Positions 17,696 to 27,446 are shown, numbered from the stretch's first letter. The stretch is 64,000 nt of DNA from Allorhizobium borbori (GCF_014196535.1 NZ_JACIDU010000001.1:248001-312000), one strand, 5' to 3'. Program-made: numbers and translations. The notes: a model not told the origin generated them from the sequence alone.

Positions 17696-17917
17696 CTAGT
17701 TTCGTCCTCGCCGCGCCTTTGCAAACCCGCGATCCGTAGCGATGAATCGCTCCAGCATCGGCACGATCAGCCTTACGGGATCGGCGGCGGGCTGGCCGCT
17801 CTCGCGGGCCAGCACCTCGGCATAGGCGACCAGATCGCGGTGAAGCGGCGCGGGCAGCTCCACCATGACCTTCACGGGCTTGTCGTCGGGCAGCGGGCCG
17901 AGCTTCAGCTTGGTCAT
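17696..17917 (-). CDS. DUF2274 protein, last gene of trb operon
   Basis: The 73-residue protein begins MTKLKLGPLPDDKPVKVMVE and matches the DUF2274 family, small ribbon-helix-helix-like proteins that follow trbI in many alphaproteobacterial trb clusters. Its ATG lies 2 bp after the trbI stop. A transcriptional or assembly role is unproven. The C-terminus (RGFAKARRGRN) is basic. Confidence 0.75.
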   Translation of the reverse strand: MTKLKLGPLPDDKPVKVMVELPAPLHRDLVAYAEVLARESGQPAADPVRLIVPMLERFIATDRGFAKARRGRN

Positions 17918-17919
17918 GG

Positions 17920-19056
17920 TCAACCTCCTGCCGGCGCGAACACAAGGTCGCGGGTGACGATGATCCTGACCGGGAAGCCGGGCCGGATGGTGAGCGTCGG
18001 CGCAACCTGCAACTGGCGTTGCACGATCTGCTGGCCTGCCTGATTGACGGTATCCTGCGCCCCGTCGCGGAGGGCGCGGATCAGCCGGTCCTCGTCGCTG
18101 GTGGCCAGCTCCGTGCCGACCGCAAGCAGCGTGGACAACCCTGCGGCCTTCATCAGATCCCACCAGTGATAATCGACGCCATCCTCAAGGCCGGCGTAGC
18201 CGCTGGCGTCCGCGCCCGGCAGGCGTTCAAGGACGATGGAACGGCCGCCCGGCAGTATCAGACGATTCCACACCAGCAACACGCGGCGCTGGCCGAAGGT
18301 CACGCCGTCATCATATTGGCCGATGATGCGCGTCCCCTGCGAGATCAGGAGCAGCGAGCCGGTCGGGCTGTCATAGACGTTCTCCGTCACCTGTGCGGTG
18401 ATCTGGCCCGGAAGGTCGGAGCGGATGCCGGTGATGAGCGCGGCCGGGATCACGGCCCCGGCCTGAAGGATATACGGCGATGCCGGCGGCGCGACGCGAT
18501 CCGGCGCAACAGTCTGCCGGTCCACCGGCCCATTGAGAAACGCCGCGTGGCGATCCTGTGTCGCGAGCTGCCCGCCGAGGCCAAGCCCGGCAAGGCCGGG
18601 CATGGCCGTCCCGGCCGTCGCTCCCGTGCGCGGGCCGGACTGGAAAAAGACGTTGCTCAAGCGCGCGGCTTCTTCCTCGGCGCGGCGACGTTCCTCTGCC
18701 GGATCGACGGCGGGCGTCGCCATGACGGGCGGCGCGACGGGCTGTCCCCGGTTCTGCGCATCGAGAATGGGGCGGCCGAGGTCGCCGGGCAGCGCGGGGC
18801 CGAGCACCGGGCCGGAATAGTCGCGCGGCAGGCCGGCAAGACCGTCCGCCGTGGGCCGGTTTTCGGTCGAATAGAGTTCTTCGCTACCCTGTCCCCCGTC
18901 GCGGGTCTGGAGGGCATAGATCAGCGCGCCGCCGATGCCGAGAAGCGCGACGGCTCCGACGCCCGCCAGCATCTTGCGGGACAGGCGGGTGACGCGCGGC
19001 GGTTCGGCGCGCAGCCGCATGGTCGGGGCGGTATCGGCAATGGTGTTGTCGGTCAT
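17920..19056 (-). CDS. trbI: Mating-pore protein TrbI (VirB10-like)
   Basis: TrbI is the VirB10 homologue that bridges inner and outer membranes in the type IV secretion core complex. The 378-residue protein has a short cytoplasmic start, one membrane helix (MLAGVGAVALLGIGGALIYAL, about residues 29-49), a proline-rich linker, and a C-terminal VirB10 domain with AGAVIPAALITGIRSDLPGQITAQV and GYAGLEDGVDYHWW. Its ATG overlaps the trbG stop, as expected for the conserved trbGI pair. Confidence 0.92.
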   Translation of the reverse strand: MTDNTIADTAPTMRLRAEPPRVTRLSRKMLAGVGAVALLGIGGALIYALQTRDGGQGSEELYSTENRPTADGLAGLPRDYSGPVLGPALPGDLGRPILDAQNRGQPVAPPVMATPAVDPAEERRRAEEEAARLSNVFFQSGPRTGATAGTAMPGLAGLGLGGQLATQDRHAAFLNGPVDRQTVAPDRVAPPASPYILQAGAVIPAALITGIRSDLPGQITAQVTENVYDSPTGSLLLISQGTRIIGQYDDGVTFGQRRVLLVWNRLILPGGRSIVLERLPGADASGYAGLEDGVDYHWWDLMKAAGLSTLLAVGTELATSDEDRLIRALRDGAQDTVNQAGQQIVQRQLQVAPTLTIRPGFPVRIIVTRDLVFAPAGG

Positions 19057-20045
19057 GACGGGGAGCCTCCGGTCGCGCTGGCGGGCTGCGCGTCGGCGGC
19101 CTGCGTCGGGTTGATGCGGACGATCCTGACGATCTGCTGGCGGTTGCCGCTGCCAAGGCGCAACTCGGCCGCGCCGAACAGGCGGTCCACGATCAGGACG
19201 TTCTGGTGGATGCGGGAATTGACGATCTGCGGTTCGCCGTCCGTGCCGAGCACGAAGATCGGCGGCATCTCGCCCTGAACGATCCCGGCCGGGAAAACGA
19301 CATAGACGCGGCGTCCATCGTCGAAGACGGAGATGGGTCGCCACGGCGGGCTGTCTCCTGTGAGGCCGTAGCGATAGTTCCGCGCGGCCTCGGCCGGGAT
19401 GATCGGCGCGGCCGGGACGGTCTGGCGCTGGCCGGGCGTTGCGGGATAGGCCCATGCCACGGCCGGCATGTAGAGCGATTCCCGCGCGCGAAGCTCGATC
19501 ATGTAGGTGCGGCGGTCGGTGGTGAGGATAAGGTTGGTGGAAATGTCCGGGCGCGTCGGCTTCACGAGGATATGGACGCGGCGGTTCGCGCCGTTGCCGC
19601 TCTCGGTGTCGCCGATGATCCAGCGGGCGGTGTCGCCCGCCGCGATCGGCCCCGCGCCGGTCAGGCTTTCGCCCGGCTCCAGCGCAATGGTCGTGATCTG
19701 CCCGACTGCGGCATAGACCTGATAGAGCGCGCCTTCGCTCCAAGGGAAAACCTGTATGGCGTTGTAATAGCCTTCGCGGCGCGGCTCGACGCGGGCGGCC
19801 GCATTGGCGTTCTCGACGCGGCCTGCCGGCGTTCCCGCTGCCTGTCCGCCCCGCGCCACAGTCCATGCCGGGGGCACATGCAACGGCCGGGGCGTGTTGT
19901 CGGCTGCTGTGGTCTGCACGGTCGGCAGCGGCGGCACGCTGGCGTCGTAGCTGAATTGCGGCGTCCGGTTGGTGGCGCAGCCCGCCAGCATGGTTGCGGA
20001 CAGGAGCAATGCGGAGACGGCCGGTTTGCTGATCGCGTGAGTCAT
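19053..20045 (-). CDS. trbG: Mating-pore protein TrbG (VirB9-like)
   Basis: TrbG is the VirB9 homologue that forms the outer-membrane ring with TrbI. The 330-residue protein has an N-terminal lipoprotein-like signal (SALLLSATMLAGCATN; candidate lipobox LAGC). The N-terminal VirB9 region includes GQITTIALEPGESLTG and the C-terminal region ends in LFGAAELRLGSGNRQQIVRIVR. It overlaps trbF upstream and trbI downstream by 4 bp each. Confidence 0.92.
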   Translation of the reverse strand: MTHAISKPAVSALLLSATMLAGCATNRTPQFSYDASVPPLPTVQTTAADNTPRPLHVPPAWTVARGGQAAGTPAGRVENANAAARVEPRREGYYNAIQVFPWSEGALYQVYAAVGQITTIALEPGESLTGAGPIAAGDTARWIIGDTESGNGANRRVHILVKPTRPDISTNLILTTDRRTYMIELRARESLYMPAVAWAYPATPGQRQTVPAAPIIPAEAARNYRYGLTGDSPPWRPISVFDDGRRVYVVFPAGIVQGEMPPIFVLGTDGEPQIVNSRIHQNVLIVDRLFGAAELRLGSGNRQQIVRIVRINPTQAADAQPASATGGSPS

Positions 20046-20731
20046 TGGCTCATCTCCCGCGACCACGAGATTGCATTGACGTAGATGCCGAGCGGATTGG
20101 CGCGCAGCCGCTCGGTATTGCGCGGCGGCTGGATGACGATGGTGAGGATGGCCGTCCATCGCTCGGTGCTGGAAAGCTGGCCGTTCTCGTAATGGCGTTC
20201 GGTCCACGCGACGCGGAAGCTGTTGGGGGAGGCCCGGATGACGCTCGAGACCTCGACGGCGATCTGCTGACGGCCGACCTTGGCAAAGGGATCATTCGCC
20301 CTTGCGTAATCGTTCAACGCCGCCGCACCGCGATCCGTGGTCCATTCATAAGCCCGAAGCCAGTTCTGGCGGACAATGATCGCGTCGGCCGGGATCGCGC
20401 GAACCTGCTCGATGAAGCGGCCGAGATGGAACGCAAGCTGCGGGTCGGTCGGGCGATAGTCGGCAACGGCCGGCGCGACGGTCTGCGCCTGTCCGAGATT
20501 ATCGACCTGCACCACCCACGGCACCACGGTCCCACGCGCGGACTGCCAGACCAGCGCCGAGGCGAAGCCGGCCGAAAGGATCAGCGAACCGAACGCCATA
20601 TAGCGCCAGTTCTTCGCCTGAACGCGGGCCGAGCCGATACGCTCGTCCCAGACCTGTGCGGCCTTTTGATAGGGTGTCTCGGGTTCGGGCGATTTGCCGT
20701 AGTGGGTCGATGGTCGTTTGAAGATGCTCAT
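20042..20731 (-). CDS. trbF: Mating-pore protein TrbF (VirB8-like)
   Basis: TrbF is the VirB8-like inner-membrane scaffold of the conjugation pore. The 229-residue protein has a cytoplasmic N-terminus (about 45 residues), one membrane helix (MAFGSLILSAGFASALVWQ), and a periplasmic NTF2-like domain with the characteristic ending NPLGIYVNAISWSREM. The ATG at 20731 overlaps the trbL stop. Confidence 0.92.
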   Translation of the reverse strand: MSIFKRPSTHYGKSPEPETPYQKAAQVWDERIGSARVQAKNWRYMAFGSLILSAGFASALVWQSARGTVVPWVVQVDNLGQAQTVAPAVADYRPTDPQLAFHLGRFIEQVRAIPADAIIVRQNWLRAYEWTTDRGAAALNDYARANDPFAKVGRQQIAVEVSSVIRASPNSFRVAWTERHYENGQLSSTERWTAILTIVIQPPRNTERLRANPLGIYVNAISWSREMSQ

Positions 20732-22104
20732 GAGCGGTCACTTTCGGAAAGGTTGATGGAGGAACCGGAGCCGTGGCTGTCGCCCGACCGCACCGCATGG
20801 GCCGTCATGGTCGCGCCGTGGTTCATGGCCTGTGAGCGCCGCATCCGCTGCGCCCAAGCGGGCGGACTGCCGCTCGCCCCTGACGGCGCGGCAGCGGCTG
20901 TGTCGGTGGTTGCGCCGCCGACCGTGCCCATGGTGGAGCTGCCGCCCGACGCGCCGAATCCGGCCTTAGCGCCAGCGGAGAAGCTGGATTTGACGCTTTC
21001 GCCTGCTTGGGAAGCGGCGCGTTTAAGGGGAGAGATGGCGGCCGAGCCTGCGGCGCGGGCGACGCCGCCGAGACCGGAAGCGACGCCGGCCGCGCCGGTC
21101 TGGCCGAGCGAGCCGAGGCTATAGGCAGCGCCCGCCGCGCCCGCGGCGGTCGCGCCGCCGCGAACGGCCGCGGCTCCACCGGACAGGGCAGCAGCGCCAC
21201 CTCTGGCGGCAAGCATGGCCCCGCCACCGGCCGCCGCACCTCCGGCAAGCACCATGCCGCCGGCAGCGAGGCCGGTTCCCACGGCCGCGCCCGCGCCGAG
21301 CTGCGGCCCGCCCGACACGATGCCGTTGGCGATGCCGGGGCCGAAGATGCCAAGGCCGAGCAGCGACAGCGCGGCGAGCACAATCGCCATGGCGTCGTCG
21401 ATGGTCGGGGTCGCCCCGCCGAAACCGGCCGTGAACTGGGAAAACAAGGTGCTGCCGATGCCGATGATGACGGCGAGCACCAGAACCTTGATGCCGGACG
21501 ACACCACGTTGCCGAGCACCTTTTCGGCCATGAAGGCGGTCTTGCCGAAGAGTCCGAAGGGGATCAGCACGAAGCCGGCGAGCGTCGTCAGCTTGAACTC
21601 GATCAGCGTGACGAAAAGCTGGATGGCGAGGATGAAGAAGGCCAGCACCACCAGCGCCCACGCAAACAGCAGGCACGCGATCTGGATGAAGTTCTCGAAG
21701 AAGGCGATCCAGCCCATGAGGCTGGAAATGGAATCGAGCAGCGGGCGGCCGGCGTCGAGGCCGGTCTGTGCGACGCGGCCCGGCCGCATCAAGTCGGCAA
21801 CCGAAAAACTGGTGCCGGACGCCATGAGGCCGAGGCCGGCGAAGCTCTCGAAGACGATGCGCGCGAGGTTGTTCCAGTTGCCTATGATGTAGGCGAAGAC
21901 GCCGACGAACAGGGTCTTCTTGACCAACCGCGCGATAATGTCGTCATCCGCGCCCCATGCCCAAAAAAGCGCGGCGAGCGTCACGTCAATGACGATCAAG
22001 GTGGTGGCGATGAAGGCGACCTCGCCGCCGAGCAGGCCGAAACCGCTGTCGATGTAGCGGGTGAATACGCCGAGGAAATTGTCGATGACGCCCGTATTGT
22101 TCAT
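20728..22104 (-). CDS. trbL: Mating-pore protein TrbL (VirB6-like)
   Basis: TrbL is the polytopic VirB6-like channel component. The 458-residue protein has about six hydrophobic segments in its first 270 residues, including GWIAFFENFIQIACLLFAWAL-like helices, then a long Ala/Gly-rich low-complexity region (about 265-400) and a Ser-rich tail. The low-complexity tail is common in this family. It overlaps trbF by 4 bp and lies 2 bp after the TrbK-like gene. Confidence 0.9.
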   Translation of the reverse strand: MNNTGVIDNFLGVFTRYIDSGFGLLGGEVAFIATTLIVIDVTLAALFWAWGADDDIIARLVKKTLFVGVFAYIIGNWNNLARIVFESFAGLGLMASGTSFSVADLMRPGRVAQTGLDAGRPLLDSISSLMGWIAFFENFIQIACLLFAWALVVLAFFILAIQLFVTLIEFKLTTLAGFVLIPFGLFGKTAFMAEKVLGNVVSSGIKVLVLAVIIGIGSTLFSQFTAGFGGATPTIDDAMAIVLAALSLLGLGIFGPGIANGIVSGGPQLGAGAAVGTGLAAGGMVLAGGAAAGGGAMLAARGGAAALSGGAAAVRGGATAAGAAGAAYSLGSLGQTGAAGVASGLGGVARAAGSAAISPLKRAASQAGESVKSSFSAGAKAGFGASGGSSTMGTVGGATTDTAAAAPSGASGSPPAWAQRMRRSQAMNHGATMTAHAVRSGDSHGSGSSINLSESDRS

Positions 22105-22106
22105 GG

Positions 22107-22394
22107 TCAGCGTCCTTCGCCGGATTGCGGCGTCGTGGGTGCTGGCGTGCGGCCGAGGAAACGGTCACGGGATTCAGCCCATGCGGCGAGGCAGCCGGCA
22201 TCGCTGGCGGCTGCCTCGCCGCGCTGTTGGCAGCGGCGCAGAGTTTCGCGCAAGGGATCGGTCGGCTGCGCGAGGGCCGGCGCTGGAGGCGGCGCGGAAG
22301 GTTCGTCCTTCCGCGCCATGTCGATTGCGGTCGCCGTGACGGCGATGGCGACGAACACCACGGCCCCGAGGCGGGCCAGCATCTTGCCGTCCAT
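22107..22394 (-). CDS. trbK: TrbK-like entry-exclusion protein (TrbK-alt)
   Basis: A 95-residue protein with an N-terminal membrane helix (ARLGAVVFVAIAVTATAIDMA), a proline-rich linker and a conserved end of the form LRETLRRCQQRGEAAASDAGCLAAWAESRDRFLG. This is the pattern of the alternative TrbK proteins found between trbJ and trbL, proposed to block redundant entry of the same element. The two conserved cysteines (in RCQ and GCLAAW) are present. Confidence 0.8.
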   Translation of the reverse strand: MDGKMLARLGAVVFVAIAVTATAIDMARKDEPSAPPPAPALAQPTDPLRETLRRCQQRGEAAASDAGCLAAWAESRDRFLGRTPAPTTPQSGEGR

Positions 22395-22408
22395 GGCGAG
22401 CCTCCCGG

Positions 22409-23179
22409 TCAGTTGCCGTTGTTGAACATCTGCGCATTGCCCGGCTGGTAGCCGTTGCCGGGCGTGAGGAAGCGACGGCGCTGTTCACGGCCCTGCTCGG
22501 CAGCGGCGGCGCGCTCTGCCTCGGTCAGCGCGTCGGCGCGGCCGTTCGCGGAAATGACCGCGATCAGGTCGGAAAGCTGCTGCGACTGGAGGGCGAGAAG
22601 CTGGTTGCCGGCCTGCGTGGCTTGCAGCGCGCCGGTCGCCCCTTGGCTCTGGCCGACCAGCGCGGCCATCTCGGCGCGGTTGCTGTCGATATTGCCGACC
22701 GCGCCGGCCTGAACGCGCATGGCGTCCTGCAAGCCGCCGACCGTGTTCTCCCACCGGCTGCGGGCGTTGGCGACAAGCTGGGCGTCGGTCGTCGAAAGCG
22801 AGACGTTGCCATATTGCTGCTGGAACGCTTGGTCGATCTGCCCGACCTCGAACGCGATGTTCTGCGCCTGCCCGAGAAGCTGCTGGGTGCGCTGGACGTT
22901 CCGCTGGAGCTGCTGGAGCGACGAATACGGCAGGCTCGCCAGATTGCGCGCCTGATTAATGAGCATCTGCGCCTCGTTCTGGAGGCTGGTGATCTGGTTG
23001 TTGATCTGCTCCAGCGTGCGCGCGGCCGTGAGCACGTTCTGCGCGTAGTTGGACGGGTCATAGACGATCCGGCCGAAAAACTGGGCGTGAGCCGGGCTTG
23101 TCAGCATGGGCGAAAGCGCGGCCGGGACGGCGAGCGCCAGCGCGAGGGCCGAGGCCCCGAGGGTCTTGGAATAGGTCAT
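22409..23179 (-). CDS. trbJ: Mating-pore protein TrbJ (VirB5-like)
   Basis: TrbJ is a VirB5-like minor pilus or adhesin component. The 256-residue protein has a clear signal peptide (LALALAVPAALSPMLTSPAHAQF) and a mature region dominated by Gln-rich heptad-like helices (LEQINNQITSLQNEAQMLINQARNLAS), as in other TrbJ proteins. Its start overlaps the trbE stop by 4 bp, which fixes the ATG at 23179. Confidence 0.9.
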   Translation of the reverse strand: MTYSKTLGASALALALAVPAALSPMLTSPAHAQFFGRIVYDPSNYAQNVLTAARTLEQINNQITSLQNEAQMLINQARNLASLPYSSLQQLQRNVQRTQQLLGQAQNIAFEVGQIDQAFQQQYGNVSLSTTDAQLVANARSRWENTVGGLQDAMRVQAGAVGNIDSNRAEMAALVGQSQGATGALQATQAGNQLLALQSQQLSDLIAVISANGRADALTEAERAAAAEQGREQRRRFLTPGNGYQPGNAQMFNNGN

Positions 23180-25668
23180 GGAAGAATCTCCTGCGTGGGG
23201 TGGGTATCGAGCCGGGCCGGCGCGGCGGATTCCGCTCGGTCGGCAAGATTGGTGAGGTTCGGGATCAGGCCGGCCGCCCACTCGACGCCGCGCTCGCGCA
23301 GCCATGCGGAGAGGAAGCCGTCGCGGCCGTGTTCGGCGACGATCTGCGCAATGAGCGTCTGGTCGGACTTGGAGGATGCGGCGCAGAGCGCGAGGCCGAC
23401 TTCGGACAGGCCAAGCTCGAACAGGCGATTGCCCCTGCGGCTTTGGCAGTAGTAGTCCCGCTTGGGCGTGGCCCGCGCGAGGATTTCGATCTGGCGGTCA
23501 TTCAACCCGAACCGCCTGTAGATCGTGGTAATCTGCGGTTCGATGGCGCGCTCGTTCGGCAGCAATAGCCGCGTCGGGCAGCTTTCGATGATGGCGGGCG
23601 CGATGTTGCTGTTGTCGATGTCGGAGAGCGATTGCGTGGCGAAGACGACGCTGGCGTTCTTCTTGCGCAGAGTTTTCAGCCATTCGCGGAGCTGACCGGC
23701 GAAACCCTCGTCGTCCAGCGCAAGCCAACCCTCGTCGATGATGAGCAGCGTCGGCCGCCCGTCGAGCCGGTCGCCGATACGATGGAACAGATAGGCGAGC
23801 ACGGCCGGGGCCGCGCCGGTTCCGACAAGGCCCTCGATCTCGAACGCCTGCACATCGGAGCTGCCAAGGTGCTCGGCTTCGGCGTCGAGCAGCCGGCCAT
23901 AGGCACCGCCGACGCAATAAGGCCGAAGGGCCTGTTTGAGGTCGTTGCTTTGAAGCAGGACCGCAAGGCCGGTGATGGTGCGTTCTCCGACCGGCGCGGA
24001 CGCCAGCGAGGTCAGCGCCGTCCAGATATGCTCCTTCACTTCCGGCGTGATCGCCAGTCCCTCACGCATGAGGATGGCGGCGATCCAGTCGCCAGCCCAC
24101 GCCCGTTCATAGGTATCGTGGATGCGGGCAAGCGGCTGGAGCGAAACCGAAGCCTCGGCCCCTTCCGTGAGGCCACCGCCCAAATCGTGCCAGTCGCCGC
24201 CCATGGCGAGCGCGGCGGCGCGGATGCTGCCGCCGAAGTCGAAAGCGAAGACTTGGCTGGCCTCATAGCGCCGGAACTGCAAGGCCATGAGCGCGAGCAG
24301 GACGGACTTGCCCGCGCCGGTCGGGCCGACGACAAGGGTGTGGCCCACGTCCCCGACATGGAGACTCAACCGGAACGGGGTCGATCCTTCGGTCTTTGCG
24401 TAAAGCAGAGGGGGCGCACCGAAATGATCGTCCCGTTCCGGCCCCGCCCACACCGCCGAAAGCGGGATCATGTGGGCGAGATTCAAAGTGCTGATAGGCG
24501 GCTGGCGGACATTCGCGTAGGCGTGTCCGGGCAGGCTGCCGAGCCATGCGTCAACCGCGTTGACGCTCTCGGACATGGCGGTGAAGTCGCGGCCCTGAAC
24601 AATCTTCTCGACCAGGCGCAGCTTCTCTTGCGCCACGCGCGGGTCGGCATCCCAAACGGTGACGGTCGCCGTGACGTAGGCCATGCCCGCCACGTCCGCC
24701 CCAAGCTCCTGCAACGCCATGTCGGCGTCGAGCGCCTTGTTCGCGGCGTCGGTGTCCACAAGCGCGGACGCCTCGTTGGTCATGACCTCTTTCAGAATCG
24801 CGGCGACGCTCTTGCGCTTGGCGAACCATTGGCGACGGATGCGAGTCAGCAGCCGGGTCGCATCGGTCTTGTCGAGCAGGATCGCGCGCGTGCTCCACCT
24901 GTAGGGGAACGGCAGCCGGTTCATTTCGTCGAGCAGGCCCGGCGTCGTAGCGGTCGGGAATCCCACGATGGTCAGGACGCGCAGATGCGCGTTGCCAAGC
25001 CGAGGCTCCAGCCCGCCGGTCAACGGCTGGTCGGCGAGCAGCGCGTCGAGGTGCATCGGCACTTCCGGCACTCGCACGCGATGCCGGTTGGTCGAGATGG
25101 TGGAATGGAGATAGGTCAGCGTCGCGCCGTCATCCATCCAACGGCATTCGGGCATGAAGCCGTCGAGCAAGGCCAGCACGCGGTCTGTGCGGTCGATGAA
25201 GCCGCGCAGCAGCTCCCATGGATCGACGCCCGTTTTCTCCCGGCCCTCGTAGAGCCATGTTTCGGCACGGGCGGCTTCCTCGGCCGGGGGCAAATAAAGG
25301 AAGGTGAGGAAGTAGCCGGATACGAAATGCGCGCCCGCTTCCTCGAAATCGGCTTTCCGCTCCGCATCGACCAGCGCCGACGCTGGATCGGGAAAGGTGC
25401 TGCGGGGATACGTCGCGGCTTCGCTGCGCTGTGCCTCTACGAAGATGCTCCAGCCGGAGCCTAGACGGCGCACGGCATTGTTGATCCGGCCGGCGACGGC
25501 GACCAGCTCGGCCGCGACGGCGGAATCCAGATCGGGACCGCGAAACTTCGCGGTGCGCTGGAATGAGCCGTCCTTGTTCAAGACGACGCCCGAGCCGACC
25601 AATGCTGCCCATGGCAGATAGTCGGCGAGACGGGATGCGGTGCGGCGGTATTCTGCAAGGTTCATCAT
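23176..25668 (-). CDS. trbE: Mating-pore ATPase TrbE (VirB4-like)
   Basis: TrbE is the VirB4-type ATPase that powers pilus and pore assembly. The 830-residue protein has an N-terminal CagE/TrbE domain and a C-terminal ATPase with Walker A GPTGAGKS at about residues 448-455 and Walker B TLLIIDEGWLAL. The start at 25668 (MMNLAEYRRTASRLADYLPW) was chosen because homology begins there; further open frame upstream runs into trbD. The stop overlaps trbJ. Confidence 0.94.
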   Translation of the reverse strand: MMNLAEYRRTASRLADYLPWAALVGSGVVLNKDGSFQRTAKFRGPDLDSAVAAELVAVAGRINNAVRRLGSGWSIFVEAQRSEAATYPRSTFPDPASALVDAERKADFEEAGAHFVSGYFLTFLYLPPAEEAARAETWLYEGREKTGVDPWELLRGFIDRTDRVLALLDGFMPECRWMDDGATLTYLHSTISTNRHRVRVPEVPMHLDALLADQPLTGGLEPRLGNAHLRVLTIVGFPTATTPGLLDEMNRLPFPYRWSTRAILLDKTDATRLLTRIRRQWFAKRKSVAAILKEVMTNEASALVDTDAANKALDADMALQELGADVAGMAYVTATVTVWDADPRVAQEKLRLVEKIVQGRDFTAMSESVNAVDAWLGSLPGHAYANVRQPPISTLNLAHMIPLSAVWAGPERDDHFGAPPLLYAKTEGSTPFRLSLHVGDVGHTLVVGPTGAGKSVLLALMALQFRRYEASQVFAFDFGGSIRAAALAMGGDWHDLGGGLTEGAEASVSLQPLARIHDTYERAWAGDWIAAILMREGLAITPEVKEHIWTALTSLASAPVGERTITGLAVLLQSNDLKQALRPYCVGGAYGRLLDAEAEHLGSSDVQAFEIEGLVGTGAAPAVLAYLFHRIGDRLDGRPTLLIIDEGWLALDDEGFAGQLREWLKTLRKKNASVVFATQSLSDIDNSNIAPAIIESCPTRLLLPNERAIEPQITTIYRRFGLNDRQIEILARATPKRDYYCQSRRGNRLFELGLSEVGLALCAASSKSDQTLIAQIVAEHGRDGFLSAWLRERGVEWAAGLIPNLTNLADRAESAAPARLDTHPTQEILP

Positions 25669-25678
25669 GGCCGCGCCC

Positions 25679-25960
25679 TCACACCGCCATATGGCCGGGG
25701 ATGCGCAGATGCCTGCGCCCAACTTCGACAAATTGGGGATCGCGTTTCGCCGCCCACACGGCAGCGAAATGGCCGATGGCCCAAATGGCGATGCCGACCA
25801 GCCAGAGGCGCAGGCCGAGGCCCACGGCCCCGGCCAGCGTCCCGTTCATGATGGCGATGGAGCGCGGTGCGCCGCCGAGCATGATATGCTCGGTCAGCGC
25901 CCGATGGACCGGGACCGTGAAGCCCGGCACGGCGTCCAGTTGCTCAAACGCGACGGCCAT
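25679..25960 (-). CDS. trbD: Mating-pore protein TrbD (VirB3-like)
   Basis: TrbD is the small VirB3-like inner-membrane partner of TrbE. The 93-residue protein begins MAVAFEQLDAVPGFTVPVHRALTEHIMLGG, with the conserved loop that precedes two adjoining membrane helices (about residues 36-70), and ends near DPQFVEVGRRHLR. Its ATG shares one base with the trbC stop (TGATG), a common coupling arrangement. Confidence 0.9.
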   Translation of the reverse strand: MAVAFEQLDAVPGFTVPVHRALTEHIMLGGAPRSIAIMNGTLAGAVGLGLRLWLVGIAIWAIGHFAAVWAAKRDPQFVEVGRRHLRIPGHMAV

Positions 25961-26325
25961 CAAACGAGCGCCCCGCCGCCGAACGAGAAGAACGACAGGA
26001 AGAAGCTCGACGCTGCGAAGGCGATGGACAGGCCGAAAACGATCTGGATCAGGCGACGGAAGCCGCCGCTGGTGTCGCCGAACGCGAGGGTCAGGCCGGT
26101 CACGATGATGATGATGACAGCGATGATCTTGGCGACCGGCCCCTCGATGGACTGGAGGATTTGCTGGAGCGGTTGCTCCCACGGCATAGACGATCCGGAG
26201 GCGTATGCCGGTGCCGAATAGAGCAAGCCGGCGGCGGTGATGCCGGCCGTGCCAAGACGGTCGAGGAATGTCCCGTTGAGCAACCTGCTACGCAGGCGAG
26301 GCAAAGTTTTGGGTTCGGAGGTCAT
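25960..26325 (-). CDS. trbC: Conjugative pilin TrbC (VirB2-like)
   Basis: TrbC is the major pilin. The 121-residue precursor has a leader ending near SAPAYA, then two long hydrophobic helices (AKIIAVIIIIVTGLTLAF and LIQIVFGLSIAFAASSFFLSFF) joined by a short polar loop, the VirB2/TrbC pattern. In RP4 the pilin is trimmed and cyclised by TraF; a TraF-like peptidase is encoded at 36578-37123. It overlaps trbB and trbD. Confidence 0.9.
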   Translation of the reverse strand: MTSEPKTLPRLRSRLLNGTFLDRLGTAGITAAGLLYSAPAYASGSSMPWEQPLQQILQSIEGPVAKIIAVIIIIVTGLTLAFGDTSGGFRRLIQIVFGLSIAFAASSFFLSFFSFGGGALV

Positions 26326-27299
26326 GAAGCGTCTCCTTCAAGGTTGGGGTTGGTGATGCGGTAGTCGCCGTCCGGCCCCAGCCCTTCGACGCGGGCGAGT
26401 TCAGCCAGCCGGCGCGCGGAACCGCGCCCGGACAGGACGGCAACAAGGTCGATGGTCTCGGCGATCAGGGCGCGCGGCACGGTGACGACAGCCTCTTGAA
26501 TGAGTTGTTCGAGGCGGCGCAGCGCGCCGATGCCGGTGCCGGCGTGAATGGTGCCAATGCCGCCCGGATGGCCGGTGCCCCATGCTTTCAACAGGTCGAG
26601 GGCTTCGGAGCCGCGCACCTCGCCGATGGGGATGCGGTCGGGGCGCAGACGCAGCGACGACCGGACCAGATCGGAGAGCGTCGCCACGCCTTCTTTCGTC
26701 CGCATGGCGACAAGATTTTCCGCGCGGCATTGCAGCTCGCGCGTGTCCTCGATGATGACGACGCGATCCTGCGTCTTCGCCACCTCGGCGAGCAGCGCGT
26801 TGGTCAGTGTCGTTTTGCCGGTGCTGGTGCCGCCCGCCACGAGGATGTTGGCGCGGGAGGAAACGGCCGTGCGTAGGGTCGCGGCCTGATCGGCTGACAT
26901 GATCCCCGCCGCCACATAATCGTCGAGGCTGAACACCGCGACGGCAGGCTTGCGGATGGCGAAGGTCGGCGCGGCGACCACGGGGGGCAGCAGGCCCTCG
27001 AATCTTTCGCCAGACTCCGGCAGCTCGGCCGAGACGCGCGGACTGCGGGGATGCACTTCCGCACCGACATGATGCGCCACCAGCCGCACGATGCGTTCGC
27101 CATCGGCGGCGGACAGCCGCTCGCCCGTATCGGACAACCCTTCGGACAGGCGGTCGATCCACAACCGCCCATCCGGGTTCAGCATCACCTCGACCACGGC
27201 CGGGTCTTCGAGCAGCCGCGCGATTGCCGGCCCCAATGCCGTGCGCAACATGCGCGCGCCGCGCGCAATGGCTTCCGGTTTTTGGTGGTTGGTGGTCAT
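26322..27299 (-). CDS. trbB: Conjugal transfer ATPase TrbB (VirB11-like)
   Basis: TrbB is the hexameric VirB11-like ATPase at the base of the secretion channel. The 325-residue protein has Walker A GGTSTGKT at about residues 156-163, an Asp box [10 protein letters not shown], and the His box [12 protein letters not shown]. It is the first gene of the trbBCDEJKLFGI operon. Upstream, 120 bp before its start, is an 18-bp motif also found before traG. Confidence 0.93.
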   Translation of the reverse strand: MTTNHQKPEAIARGARMLRTALGPAIARLLEDPAVVEVMLNPDGRLWIDRLSEGLSDTGERLSAADGERIVRLVAHHVGAEVHPRSPRVSAELPESGERFEGLLPPVVAAPTFAIRKPAVAVFSLDDYVAAGIMSADQAATLRTAVSSRANILVAGGTSTGKTTLTNALLAEVAKTQDRVVIIEDTRELQCRAENLVAMRTKEGVATLSDLVRSSLRLRPDRIPIGEVRGSEALDLLKAWGTGHPGGIGTIHAGTGIGALRRLEQLIQEAVVTVPRALIAETIDLVAVLSGRGSARRLAELARVEGLGPDGDYRITNPNLEGDAS

Positions 27300-27418
27300 G
27301 TCGGCCCCGGTTTCTGGTGGGGACGCGACAGGCGATCCCCGGATCGGGGTCGATTAAGAGAGGCCGAAATCTGGCCGCTTCAACAAGTATCTAACTGTGT
27401 GCGGTGATCGGCGGCGAA

Positions 27419-27436
27419 CGGCGGTAAATAGGACGG
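27419..27436. promoter_or_regulatory. 18-bp box shared with traG upstream region (trbB copy)
   Basis: CGGCGGTAAATAGGACGG differs at one position from the box at 30010-30027. It lies 120 bp before the trbB start, just past the end of the copG-like gene. The similar spacing and orientation before both transfer operons suggest a shared operator or promoter element. Confidence 0.5.
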
Positions 27437-27446
27437 GTCCGAATAC

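Noticed and set aside
23632-25464. Long plus-strand open frame of about 610 codons
   Set aside because: It is antisense to trbE, whose domains and operon position are certain. High GC produces long antisense frames here; its protein is rich in Arg, Gly and His without a domain.
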